From assembly GCF_947179165.1 (NCBI RefSeq), contig NC_077238.1, positions 48,526,293 to 48,590,292 on the forward strand: a stretch of DNA of 64,000 bases, in the 5' to 3' direction. The stretch's first letter is position 1. Each line of letters starts with the position of its first letter. The notes beneath the pieces were generated by a model. The model worked only from the letters and a program-made list of their open reading frames with translations. It was not told where the DNA came from and searched no databases. This document shows positions 23,972 through 34,990 of this stretch, one piece after another. This DNA is from Solanum dulcamara. Lineage: Eukaryota; Streptophyta; Magnoliopsida; Solanales; Solanaceae. A program made the position numbers and the translations under genes.

Positions 23972-26090
23972 TGTAACATCCCTCAAAATGCTCATAAGTG
24001 CCTTCAGAAAGCCTTGAAAATAGGCCACTTACGTAATGCGTTATCCTTAATCTTTTTGGAAATTCCTAGTTTGGAATATCGATCAGGGGGTCAAAACCTG
24101 TGGGAAAATAGTCTCGGTGGATCTTTAGGACCCATATATCAGAAGATGGATTTTTGAGAAAATCCATAAAATAGTAGGATCCGCGATAGGTCCGTGTTGC
24201 GGACCTGGGACTATTTTCCGACCAAGTTGATCACGACAGGTCCGCGTCATAGACCTGGGAGGGTTTTCTAGCCGAGTTGAATTTTTTAAAGGGCATTTTA
24301 GAACTTTCCCAAATTATTGGTTAATGAACCTAGACATTTTTAGGATCAAATTCAACTCTATAAATTAACCTAAACCTCTAATTCTATTCATTCTTCTACG
24401 ATTCATCTATCAAATATTTTTCTCTCTATAAAAAAGGCTCTCAAAGATTTCCATTGAAGACTTCAAGTAAATTCACTCAAGCTCTCCATCAAAGCTCTCA
24501 AGTTCTTCCAAATTAATTGGTGTTCTCACTCAAGGTATGTGGGTATTTATTCATGGATCCTTTCATCCATGAAGCCCAATCGATTTCTCAAGGTTTTCTA
24601 TCAAATTAAAGTATGGTATTTTATGAGTTTTGTGATCTCTATTCCAATTGCATGAATTTTGATTTAAAGTATGATCATAAGTCTATTTTGATATAAATTG
24701 ATGGTTATTGAATTAAATTGAAGAGTTTTTTCTTGAATTCTCCTACTTTGATTTCTAGGGTTTATGATGTAAATTATGAGTATTTTCAATTATACTTCCA
24801 AATAATCCTATCTATATGAATTATGTATGGGCTGATATAAAGTTTATCATCATACATATTTTCAAGTAAATTTCATGATTTTCAAGTCAATTGATCATGC
24901 ATTCATGTCTTACCCAAATTTCAAGTACAAGCTATGGTCATGAATTTTCAAAGTATGAATTATGACTATGTATTTCCACTATGATCATGAATTATAAGTA
25001 TGTTTCAAATTATGGTTCTTCATGCACGTTATGAAGTAAGGCGACCTAAGGCCTAACGATATGAATTATGCAAATATGATTGTAATGATGAAAGGACAAT
25101 TCTCACATTACAAGTATGTTATGAAAATGAGCTACTCTATGATTTCAAATCTATGATCATGAATATGATATATGAAATTATGATCTTATGTTATGTATGT
25201 ATTCCGTGGAATTTGACTTAGCACCGAATGTGTACTTGAGGTGGGGGCTCGAAATAAGGGGTCCTTATATAAAGTCTTTTGTCTCATAACTACGTGCCAT
25301 CCTAGGTTGCCTTCATGGCGTAGCTATTGGATCCATATATAGCTTATGTATGACCCGCCTAGCAGGGTAGAGCCTACCTTGGCAAGTAGATTTCCCGTTT
25401 CTTCATTGTATGGGGAGACAATGTAATTCCATGTTATAGCTCGCATGGTCTTATTGTCGGTTATGGTTTCTATCCCATATATATGTGATCTATTAAGTAT
25501 GTTATGATTTTGGAATTTATTCTTTAAAAATATTTGGTCAATATGAATTTCTCATGACTTTACTTATTCCATCTTATCATGTGTTTTACTTGACCTTTGC
25601 ATTTAATGATTTACGTTGTATGTCACGCCCTCATACTTAGTATATTTGAACGTACTAATGCATACTTTTTGCCTACATTGTATCATAATGTAGGGGTTGA
25701 TGTTGAAGATCCTAATCATCCACGTAGCTAGAAGGTGTTCTCCATCCGACGATGTTGTGGTGAGTCCTCCTTGACCGGGGACTAGTTTCAAGTTGGTTAC
25801 TATTTTTTTTTCAAAATATTTTTGTTTAAATTGTATATTGAGGGTGATCTAGGGACATGTATTATCCCCCGCCCATACTCATGTTTAGAGATATCTAGTG
25901 GGATATATGTTTGAGTCTATGTTTTCATAAGAAATTTTCAGATTTCTATTCATGTTTTAGACTCTCTTATGATGTTTCCACTTTTATATTTCACCTTATG
26001 TATGGTTATGATATGTACAAGAGGCTTGGTTGGAGCCCTTCTGGGTTTTGATCATCATGTTACGACTAGGCCCTAGGTCAGTTCGTGATA
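23972..26090 (+). repeat. Element D 5' LTR
   Basis: Starts TGTAACATCCCTC and ends TTCGTGATA, where the last CA is TA, about 2119 bp. Complete and uninterrupted copy, and the reference for the broken 3' LTR. U3 has GGTCCGCG / GCGGACC dyads at 24175-24270 and a TATA box at 24359. A splice-like CAAGGTATGTGGG lies near 24533. Confidence 0.92.
24359..24366 (+). promoter_or_regulatory. TATA box of element D LTR
   Basis: TATAAATT about 390 bp from the LTR start, followed by pyrimidine-rich sequence. It is conserved in the two partial D 3' LTR copies and lies just downstream of the GGTCCGC dyads. Confidence 0.6.
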
Positions 26091-26094
26091 AATT

Positions 26095-26106
26095 TGGTAT
26101 CAAAGC
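26095..26106 (+). other. Element D primer binding site
   Basis: TGGTATCAAAGC four bases after the LTR end, the initiator-Met type with one change from TGGTATCAGAGC. The leader continues to the gag start at 26310. Confidence 0.85.
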
Positions 26107-26309
26107 ACAAGGTTTTCCAAGTGTCCTAGGGTGTCCAACATGAAGCGTCAAGTAGATTATTATTCATGGGTGTGAAGCGCGTCACACTTATGAGTAGGAG
26201 GCTATTAGGCATTTAGGAATTTTCACTTCTTTCATGATCCATGTCATGCTATAGAGTTTACGTTAAGACTTCTTTTTCTTGAAGGTCTTTCTTTGCGATT
26301 TTCAGAAAG

Positions 26310-27440
26310 ATGGCTCCAATAAGACCACTATTTCCAAGGGGAGCGAATGTTAATGAAGCGCAAGCTCTCCTGGCTCCTCAAGACAATGATCCTCTATCGG
26401 ACCAAGTGACTAATGTGGAGTTCTGAACCACTATTACTATGCTAGCCAGAGTGGTGACCAACCAAGGTGTTGTGGCTCCTCCTAATGTTCCTACTCCAGC
26501 CTCAAAAGTAAGGGACTTTGCACGAATGAATCCTCCATAGTTTTATGGTTTAAATTTATGAGGATCCTCAAGAGTTCATTTATGAGGTCTACAAGATAGT
26601 GAGTATTACGGGGGTGACTTTAGAAGAAAAAACAGAGTTGGCGGATTACCAACTCAAGGGTATCGCTCAAGTGTGGTACAACCAATGGAAGGCTAAAAAA
26701 GGGAATGAGGGTCCTATAGATTGGGAAAGTTTTAAGGGTGCATTTCTTGAATGTTTCTTTCCCTTAGAGTTGAGGTCGGTGAAGGTGATGGAATTTATCA
26801 ACTTGAAGTAAGGGAGTATGAGTGTGAGGGACTATGCCGTTAAGTTTACTAAGCTATCTAAGTATTCGCTTTTAATGGTTGCCGATCCACATGCCCAAAT
26901 AAGTAAATTTATATCAGGGGTGTCTGACTTGGTTGCCAAGGAATATCGCACCGCTATACTTGTTAAGGAGATGGACATATCTTGGCTCATGACTTTTACC
27001 GAACAAATTGAAGGAGAAAAACTTAAAGAAATGAGGATGAGGGATTCTAAGAGGGCCCAGTATGAAGGTGGGTTCTCCAATGCTAGGACCGTTGGTAAAA
27101 GTGGACGCTCTCATCAAGGCCAAAGATCGGGGAATAAGTTTGCTAAGGATAGGGTGCCATACCCTTAAGCCCAAGGAGAAGGAGGTGTAAATTCTAGTAA
27201 CCCTTCTTTTCCAAAATGTGAAAAGTGTGGAAAACATCATAGAGGAAGGTGGTTGATAGGAATGGATGCTTGTTATGGATGTGGTAAGGTGGGCCATAAG
27301 TGATCCGAGTGCCCCCTTATTGCCCACAAGGGTGGAGAAGGTCATCCTATAGGAGGCCAAGTGCAACAAGGCGCCCAAGCTCAACCTTAGGGTGGCCAAC
27401 GCAATAATCGATTATATGCTCTTGATGCTAGGCAAGAGGT
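26310..27440 (+). pseudogene. Element D: gag
   Basis: Starts with ATGGCTCCAATAAGACC after CAGAAAG. Two stretches are well preserved: 26599-26811 (SITGVTLEEKTELADYQLKG, VWYNQWK, FFPLELRSVKVMEFINLK) and, after a single stop, 26818-27168 (SVRDYAVKFTKLSKYSLLMV, FISGVSDLVAKEYRTAIL). The nucleocapsid has a [14 protein letters not shown] knuckle at about 27270-27312 with a stop before the final Ser-Glu-Cys. Other stops lie at about 26424, 26538 and 26563. It would supply the particle protein if intact. Confidence 0.86.
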
Positions 27441-27865
27441 TGATGAGTCTCCTGATGTGGTCACGGGTATGTTACGAGTATTTAACTTTGATGTTTATGC
27501 ATTGCTTGATTCAGGTTCCAACTTGTCTTTTATTACTCCTTACATTGCTATGATATTTGATGTATGCCCTGAAGTGTTAGTAGAATCTTTCTCGGTTTAT
27601 ACTCCCTATTGGTGGTTCGGTATTAGCCAAGAGAGCTTATAGTCCCGTATAGGTCTTGCACAAAGTTATTCCATGTGACCTTGTTGAACTTGATATGGCT
27701 GATTTTGACATCATTCTTGGTATGGATTGGTTACATACCGCTTACGCATCTATATGTTGTAGAACTCATGTGGTTAAGTTTCAATTTCCAAATGAGTTTA
27801 TTCTATAATGGAAGGGTCCTGATTCAATATTTAAGGGTAGCTTCGGTCCTTGTCTTAAGGCTCTA
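27441..27865 (+). pseudogene. Element D: aspartic protease
   Basis: Reads MLRVFNFDVYALLDSGSNLS with the catalytic Asp-Ser-Gly at about 27508, the most canonical protease active site of the window. It continues to EVLVESFSVYTP, then frameshifts. MADFDIILGMDWLHTAYASI resumes in another frame at about 27690 and runs to KGSFGPCLKAL. There homology to chromovirus pol stops at about 27865. Confidence 0.84.
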
Positions 27866-28350
27866 GTTTTGGGTCATGATAGATGGAGAGAGAGTGGCCA
27901 TTCCGTGTTTCAATAAACTGCAACATACTTGCCCCATTTGAGGTTATATAAAGGGAGGAAAAGCTAGATAAGACCTTGTTGTGGGAAATAGATAGGTAGG
28001 AATATATATTGGTGTGACCTTTGGTAGGAATGAATACCAATGAGGATGTAGAAATGCTAGGGTAGACACGAAAATTATTAAGTGATGTTGACTTCAAGGG
28101 AGCCATAAACTGGTTAAAATGGTAGGCTTGAATGTGTGGTTGTAGATATGTGAATGATTATAGTTGTCTATTGATGACTTATTGTTAAGGGTTTCAAGTG
28201 AGTGTATTAGAGTTGTTATAGAACTAGGCTTGAATGTAGAGTTGATGGCATATGAGTGAATGTACGATGCATTGTGTGTTTCTTTATTAGGTTTCGAGGT
28301 TTGATGAATATGGGTAGTAAGGAGTAGTACTCTATTTTCCTATAGAGATG
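27866..28350 (+). other. Foreign filler replacing RT, RNase H and integrase in D
   Basis: About 480 bp with no match to pol that I can see, placed between the protease tail and the chromodomain tail. It includes TTATATAAAGGGAGG at about 27945, and an 83-codon minus-strand open frame (27855-28106) that overlaps its left part. The same stretch is present in the duplicated copy at about 36952-37440. It might be captured host sequence or a piece of another repeat. Its source cannot be named from this window. Confidence 0.6.
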
Positions 28351-28620
28351 TAGTAGCCTAAGGTATATGTGTCAATGTTGAGGAAGTTTGTGGGTGATCC
28401 AAATTCTATTGTGCCAATACAGAATGTGAGTATTGAAGAGAGTTTGACTTATGAGGAGATCTCGATTGAGTTTTTAGACAGGCAAGTGAAGAGGTTAACA
28501 AATAAAGACGTATCCGTCGAAGTGTTATGGAGGAATCAACAAGTAGAGAGTGCCACGTGGGAAGTGGAATCAGACATGATGAAGCGATATCATTATATCT
28601 TTCCTTTCACTCAAGCCTAA
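28351..28620 (+). pseudogene. Element D: integrase tail and chromodomain
   Basis: Opens with [18 protein letters not shown], the end of the integrase C-terminal region, and continues as LTYEEISIEFLDRQVKRLTN, VSVEVLWRNQQVESATWEVE, MMKRYHYIFPFTQA then a stop. Complete chromodomain-type tail without internal stop, 83 codons from the ATG at 28369. Homologous to 46691-46840 plus 50195-50312 of F. Without the rest of integrase it has no evident enzymatic role. Confidence 0.84.
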
Positions 28621-28873
28621 AGGTACTAAGTTTCTCATTATCAAATCTATTAAACTTCTATGCTTCAGTTCCATATGCCATCCATATGAATGCATGATTC
28701 ATGAAAATAATTTATCTCAAGGACTATGTTTTACTTTAAGTATGAAGTTTACACGTTCTATGCATTTTTCAAAGTGTCCTCATGTCCATATCGGGTTTCT
28801 AAATCCTTTTACCATATCTTTCCTATATTAGTTGAATCTCATTCGATGACGAATGTTCCCAAGGGGGAGATAT
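28621..28873 (+). other. Element D 3' UTR and polypurine tract
   Basis: Non-coding 250 bp ending in CATTCGATGACGAATGTTCC and CAAGGGGGAGATAT just before the 3' LTR. The purine run is at about 28860-28870. Confidence 0.82.
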
Positions 28874-29376
28874 TGTAACATCCCTCAAAATGCTCACGTA
28901 ACACGTTATCCTTAATCTTTTTGGAAATCTAAGTTCGGAATATCGATCAGAAGGTCAAAACCTGCGGGAAAATGGTCTCGATGGATTTTTAGGACCCATA
29001 TATCGGAAGATGGATTTTTGAGAAAATCCATCAAACAGTAGGGTCCGCGACAGGTTTGCGTTGCGGACCTGGGATAGTTTTCCGGCTAAGTTAATCGCGA
29101 CAGGTCCGCATCGCGACAGGTCCGCATCGCGGACCTTGGAGGGTTTTCTGGCCGAGTTGAGTTTTTTTAAAGGGCGTTTTAGACCTTTCCCAAATTATTA
29201 GTTAATGAACCTAGACGTTTTTAAGACCTAATTCAACTCTATAAATTAACCTAAACCTCTAATTCTATTCATTTTTCTATAATTCATCTATCAAGTATTT
29301 CTCTCTCTATTAAAATGGCTCTCAAGGGTTTTCATTGACGACTTCAATTAAATTTACTCAAGCTCTTTATCAAAGC
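28874..29376 (+). repeat. Element D 3' LTR, first part (copy 1)
   Basis: Starts TGTAACATCCC and is cut after ATCAAAGC by element C. Relative to copy 2 (37961-38484) it lacks about 35 bp between two GCTCA words near 28888. It has an extra tandem copy of the 16-bp unit CGCGACAGGTCCGCAT (29096-29127), followed by the perfect hairpin AGGTCCGC-ATC-GCGGACCT (29118-29136). Confidence 0.88.
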
Positions 29377-31512
29377 TATAACAACTCCTAAAACGTTGTA
29401 TGTCGGTACTTCAATTTTCGATGAAAATAATAATATATCTGTATTTTGGGCATAACATTTCATAGAATTATCCAAATTAGGCGAACCAAATTTCTAAGTA
29501 AGCACAACATCATTACCTATAACTTTTGTGAAGACCTTATATTAAGTTTCAGAGGTTAAGTAGGTCAAATAAATTAATTATTATAAGAAAGTGTGCTGTA
29601 ATGAAATGGAGTATTTGTAGAAGAAAATTCATATTTCACTGTAGGATGCTCCAAATTGTTAGATTCTTAAACGACATGAAACTAGATTTCTATATCTACA
29701 ATTCTTATGAAGACACCAAATCCTAATAAGGAATTTATCTTGTTCAAACGCAGCTCCAAAAAAGAGTATTATGTCAAAGATAACTCATTTCACCTACAAT
29801 GGAAAGATCTAGATACATTTCACATCACTCATGACATCAATAGTCCTCCATTTGATATCACCAATGACATCAATATATTCCATTAAATTTTCAAATTTTT
29901 TTTATAATTATTTTATTTATTGTTAGGTCCCTCTTTTTCACCTATAAATACCCACCTTATTTCCTCATTTTGGTCATCAAGCTTTCTTAAGAAACTCTTC
30001 TCTCTATTTACTCATTCTCAAATATTGTTTTAGTTTTAGTAGTATAAAAATAATACTCCGATGATTCTTATACTCCGAGTAGTATATAAAATGCTCCGGC
30101 GAGAAGAAAAGGGTAGGGGTCCAAGAGTGTTCCAATTCGGAGTAAAGATTCAGATTTAAGGTATGTAAGGCTTTCATAGCATCGGATTGAGTTCGTCCAT
30201 GCGCCCAATATTTATATTCATTATAATTGAGTTATACTTGAGTTTTATTCAAATCTTGAGTTCTAAATTAATTAATTCTTCTTTTATTGAGTTAGATATA
30301 TTTATGAATTAATATTATTATAATTGTTATCTCTCATATTATTGGAATTATTGTAATGGCTACTTTCCCATGAATCCTAACTGATTTGATGTTCATGAAT
30401 ATTTTTACACATATTTTGAGTAAAGATGTTGGCTTTTTAATATTTTCATTGATAAAAAGAGTAATATGAATTAATACTATATATGTATTTTATTGAGTTT
30501 TGAAAGAGCAAAAGAGTTGAGTTTAAATGAATTTGAGTAAATGATGTTTTGGGCAAGATGTTTTGATGAGATGTAAATGATGTTTTTGAAGCATAATGAT
30601 TGATAAAGAGGTAATGAGATGAGTTTGATGATTTAAATTAAAGTCCAATGAGACTAGATGATGAGATTAATATGAGCACATATTTTGGTAGTAGTATTGA
30701 ACACCGAGTTGGATAAGAGTTTAATTGACTCAAACCCCAGAACTACGTAGCTAGCGTAGGATGGAGGCTATGCCTCTTAAGTCCCAAAAAGAGGACTTTA
30801 ATGAGTGGATCCAAGATGGTGATGTCCTTTACCCTGGCAAGGTATTGGATGAATGTGGTAACGACATCGATTTGTTGTATCATCGCTAGCTCAAAAGTGA
30901 TGGTTGTCGATTAGAGAAACTCCCAACTGAGTAAGCATTTCTTATTATTATTTTAAATTTGCATTACATATAAATGTTGAGATGATGTTGAGTTTTGAGC
31001 TGAGTTTTCTTGAGAGGAGTTTCTTAATATCTGTCCTTACCTTCCTGCCATTTTACATACTTGTACATTCCACGTACTGACGTCATTCGACCTGCATCAT
31101 TTTATGATGCAGATACAGGTGTTAGAGATCCTCAACAGGCGCATCGTTGAAGATTATTATTTTTCAGCTATTTGGTAAGTCCTTATTTTCGGAGGAACTC
31201 TTTGTCCTTTAATTATTGTTGAGTATTATATTTCTTTTAAGGTAGACATGGACATGTCGTTGGCACCATCTAAGTGTATTAGAGGCTTTATAGACAGAGT
31301 TTGATGATGTAATCAGAGTAGTTCTCCTTAGAAACTACTTTTTCTAAGAATTATCTATTTTTCCTTTGATGTTGATGATGACAAGATCACATTAGTATTC
31401 TTAAGTCTTCCGCTGATGAACAAATGAGTAATGAGACCAAGTGGTTCTCCCGTAAGCCAGAGATGGTTTCTGAGTGTCGGCCACGCCTAGGGTACCCTCA
31501 CGAGGGGTGATA
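29377..31512 (+). repeat. Element C 5' LTR
   Basis: Starts TATAACAACTCC (TG changed to TA) and ends GGGGTGATA (CA changed to TA), about 2136 bp. Matches the solo LTR at 38485-40619 over its length and, more distantly, the B LTRs. TATAAATA lies at 29943-29950, with ATGACATCA motifs 100-130 bp upstream. Confidence 0.92.
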
Positions 31513-31516
31513 AACT

Positions 31517-31528
31517 TGGTATCAGAGT
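31517..31528 (+). other. Element C primer binding site
   Basis: TGGTATCAGAGT, one change from the initiator-Met primer complement, four bases after the LTR. The leader includes AATCAGGAGGCTATAGGACA, identical to the B leader block. Confidence 0.86.
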
Positions 31529-31730
31529 ACAGAGTTCAAGAGTCCTAGGGTGTCTATGAAGCCGTATCTAGTAGAGTCTTGCTTATGGGTGTGTCGTGCA
31601 GCACACTTATAATCAGGAGGCTATAGGACATTTGGAATTATTTCACTTCTTTCATAATCTTAGTTCGTGCGATAGAGTTTAACTCTATAAAAAAACTTCA
31701 TTTCTAATTCGTGCGTTTACATGTTTCAGC

Positions 31731-32990
31731 ATGCCTCCTAAACGTTCAACCAGTCAGAGGAATGTTGCCAGCATTGAGGTTCCACGGTCGTAGATTCCTC
31801 CATAGAGAACTAGGGGCCGACCTGCAAGGCCTACTGAGATACCCCAAATACCTACTATTCAGACCACTCCTACTTCAGAGCAAGATTTTTGAAGAGCGAT
31901 TGTTATGCTCACGCAGTTGGTGGCTGCTTGAAATAGTAGTCAGAGTTCACCAACTCCTAACTCTAGTTATCAAGAGCCGTCTTCTGCCACGAGGAATAGA
32001 GATTTTCTGAGAATGAATCTGCCGATCTTCACGGATTCCAAGGTTAATGAAGACCCCCAAAATTTTATTCATGAGATATGGAAGATACTAAAAGTAATGC
32101 ATGCTACAGAGATCGAGGAGGTTGAGTTGGTGTCTTATCAGCTCAAAGATATGGCAAATGTCTGGTATAACCAGTGGGAAGAAAGTAGAGGTGAGACTGC
32201 GGAGCCTGCTCTTTGGGATGAGTTTGAAAGAGCATTCATTGATAAATTCTTTCCCCAAGAGCTACGTGAAGCAAAAATTGAGGAGTTTGTGAACCTCAAG
32301 AAGGAGAATATGACTGTGAAAGAGTATAGTTTGAAGTTTATTTAGTTGTCCAAATATGCCCCAAAAATGATTCCTCATAGGAGGTCTAAGATGACGAAGT
32401 TTGTCTCTGGCCTAGGCAAACATGTAAAGAAAGAATGTAAGGCAATGCTAATGATTTCTGATATGGATTTTTCTAGATTGATGGTGTATGCTCAGCAGGT
32501 TAAGGATGACAAGAAAAAGGAATGAGAGGAACACCCAAGCAAGAAGGCTAAGTCTGTTGGGCATGAGAACGAGCAAAAGCAAGGAAAGGGTAACAAGTCC
32601 TTCTTTCAGAAAAGGTCTTCTAATTATGTGCCTTCCTCAACAAATGCTTTTACACCTAATACCAGGTATGATCATAGGTCGTTGAGTCACCAAAATTTCC
32701 AAGCTCAGGGTTCTTAGTCCCAATTAAGTGTGGCTCAAGGTTCTAGAGGGAAACCATCATGTGCTACATGTGGGAGTCTCTATTTGGGAGAGTGTCGTAT
32801 GGGCACCAATGCTTGCTACGGATGTAGAAAGATGGGTCACTTCCAGAATGAGTGTCCTTCAAAGAGATAGGGAGATGGAAGTAGTAGAGCTCAGTTTTCT
32901 TTTGCAGCTCCACAGAATAGAGGTAATCATAGAGGTGCAGCTTCAAGTGTAGGAGGGGGAACCAATAGTCTGTATGCTATGGGTAGTCGC
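31731..32990 (+). pseudogene. Element C: gag
   Basis: Begins ATGCCTCCTAAACG at 31731 after CATGTTTCAGC and stays in one frame to the protease. The basic and Pro-rich N-terminus is followed by a continuous capsid core at 32013-32345 (NLPIFTDSKVNEDPQNFIHE, VELVSYQLKDMANVWYNQW, FFPQELREAKIEEFVNLKKE). A stop at 32343 is followed by LSKYAPKMIPHRRSK. The zinc knuckle CYGCRKMGHFQNEC at 32814-32855 is intact (CX2CX4HX4C). In-frame stops include those near 31790, 31803, 31892, 32524, 32718 and 32869. Several are one-step changes (CAG to TAG, CGA to TGA). Confidence 0.88.
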
Positions 32991-33480
32991 CAAGACCAAG
33001 AGAATGCACCCGATATTGTTATTGGTATGCTCCGAGTCCTTTCTTTTAATGTGTATGCATTACTTGATCCAGGTGCTACATTATCTTTTGTGACTCCTTA
33101 CTTGGCTAGTAAATTTGAGATCCTTCTTGAGTGTCTTCTTGAGCCTTTCAGCATGTCTACTCCTGTTAGTAAGTCTATCTTAGCTGAGAAGGTCTATAGA
33201 AATTGTACTGTGTCAATCTATCACAAGGATACCATAGCTGACTTAGTTGAGTGGACATGGTGGATTTTGATGTAATTCTTGGCATGGACTGGCTTTATGC
33301 TTGTTATGCTTCAGTTGATTGTAGGACCCGAATTATCATGTTTCAATTTCCAAATGAGCCTATCTTAGAGTGGAAGGGGAGTTCTGTAATGCCTAGGGGT
33401 AAATGTATTTCCTACCTTAAGGCCAGAAAATTAATCTCCAAGGGATGTATATATCATATAGTCCAAGTCAAAAATATTAA
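32991..33480 (+). pseudogene. Element C: aspartic protease
   Basis: In frame with gag: VIGMLRVLSFNVYALLDPGA then TLSFVTPYLASKFEI, with the catalytic Asp in the DPG form common in plant chromoviruses. A one-base deletion near 33248 shifts the frame. [20 protein letters not shown] then opens the pol frame at 33251 and runs on through [20 protein letters not shown] towards RT. Confidence 0.86.
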
Positions 33481-34390
33481 TGATCAGGCTCCATATCTTG
33501 AGTCAGTTCTCATTGTGAATGAGTTTCCTGAAGTCTTTCTTGAGGATCTACTCGGAATCCCTCCTGATAGAGAGATAGACTTTGGTATTGATGTTCTTTC
33601 TGATACACAACCTATCTCTATTCCTCCTTATAGAATGGCTCCTGCTGAGTTGAAAGAGTTGAAAGAACAACTGAAAGACCTCCTAGATAAGGGGTTTATT
33701 AGGCCAAGTGTCTCACCTTGGGGTGCTCCTGTCCTATTTGTGCGAAAGAAAGATGGGTCCCTTAGAATGTGCATTGATTACCGACAACTAAACAAGGTCA
33801 CCATAAAGAACAAGTATCCTCTCCCTAGAATAGATGATTTATTTGACCAACTTCAGGGTGCCACATGCTTCTCTAAGATAGACCTTAGATCAGGCTATCA
33901 CCAGTTGAAAGTGAGAGAATGTGACATCCCTAAGACGGCTTTCTGAACCCGCTATGGTCATTTTGAGTTTCTTATTATGTCCTTTCGATTGACAATTGCT
34001 CCTGCAACTTTTATGGACCTCATGAACTGGGTATTCAAGTCATACCTGGATATGTTTGTAATTGTCTTCATCGATGATATTTTAGTCTACTTTAGAAGTA
34101 AGAGTGAGCATGCTAATCACCTTAGGATTGTCCTTCAAACTCTTAAGGAAAGGGAGTTGTATGCTAAGTTTTCAAAGTGTGAGTTTTGGATTGAGTCTAT
34201 AGCATTCCTAGGCCATATTATATCTGGTGATGGAATTCAAGTTGATACTCAAAAGATTGAGGCAGTTAAGAACTGGCCCAGACCCACCTCTCCAACCGAC
34301 ATAAGGAGTTTCTTAGGTTTGGCTGGTTACAATAGGAGGTTTGTTGAGGGATTTACATCCATATATTCACCATTGACTAAGCTGACTTAG
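33481..34390 (+). pseudogene. Element C: reverse transcriptase
   Basis: Motifs in order: [52 protein letters not shown] (fingers), [25 protein letters not shown] (first catalytic Asp), then, after a stop at 33944, [13 protein letters not shown] and FIDDILVYF with the catalytic pair at 34067-34078, [14 protein letters not shown] and [13 protein letters not shown]. Apart from the stops at 33944 and 34388 it is colinear and complete. It would copy element RNA into DNA in the particle. Confidence 0.9.
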
Positions 34391-34990
34391 AAGAAAGCTA
34401 AGTTTCAATGGTATGATGCTTGTGAGAAAAGTTTTCAAGAGTTGAAAGCTAGATTGACTACTGCTCCAGTACTATCCCTACCCGAAGGAACGGATGGTTT
34501 TATAATCTATTGTGATGCTTCCAGAGTTGGGTTAGGATGTGTATTGATGCATAAAGGTAAGGTCATTTCCTATGCCTCTAGACAACTTAAGACTCATGAG
34601 AGGAACTACCCCACTCATGACCTTGAGTTGGCAGTTGTGGTATTTGCTCTTAAGATCTGGCGTCACTTTCTTTATGGTGTATATGTGGATGTGTTCACAG
34701 ACCATAAGAGCTTGCAGTATGTATTCAGCCAGAACGAGCTAAACTTGAGGCAGAAGAGATGGCTAGAGTTGTTCAAGGATTATGACATGAGCATTCTCTA
34801 CCACCTAGGTAAAGCAAACGTAGTTGCCGATGCTCTTAGCAGGTTATCCATAGAGAGTACAGCCCATATGGAGGAGGAAAAGAAGGAGTTGGCAAAGGAA
34901 GTGCATAGACTTGCACGTTTGGGAGTTCAACTTATTGACTCTAGTGAGGGTGGTACAATAGTCCGAATGGAGCTGAATCATCTCTAGTTG
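34391..34990 (+). pseudogene. Element C: RNase H
   Basis: Same frame as [16 protein letters not shown] holds Asp at 34514, [12 protein letters not shown]lu at 34625, VFTDHKSL Asp at 34700, and [11 protein letters not shown]sp at 34829. All four catalytic residues are intact and 34442-34987 has no internal stop, so this domain looks enzymatically plausible by sequence. It ends at a stop just before a one-base frameshift into integrase. Confidence 0.9.

Noticed and set aside
27855..28106. Conserved 83-codon minus-strand frame as a real gene in D
   Set aside because: Its presence in both copies follows from the local duplication. By eye about five of nine base changes alter the amino acid, so there is no sign of selection. 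Kept only as part of the filler finding.
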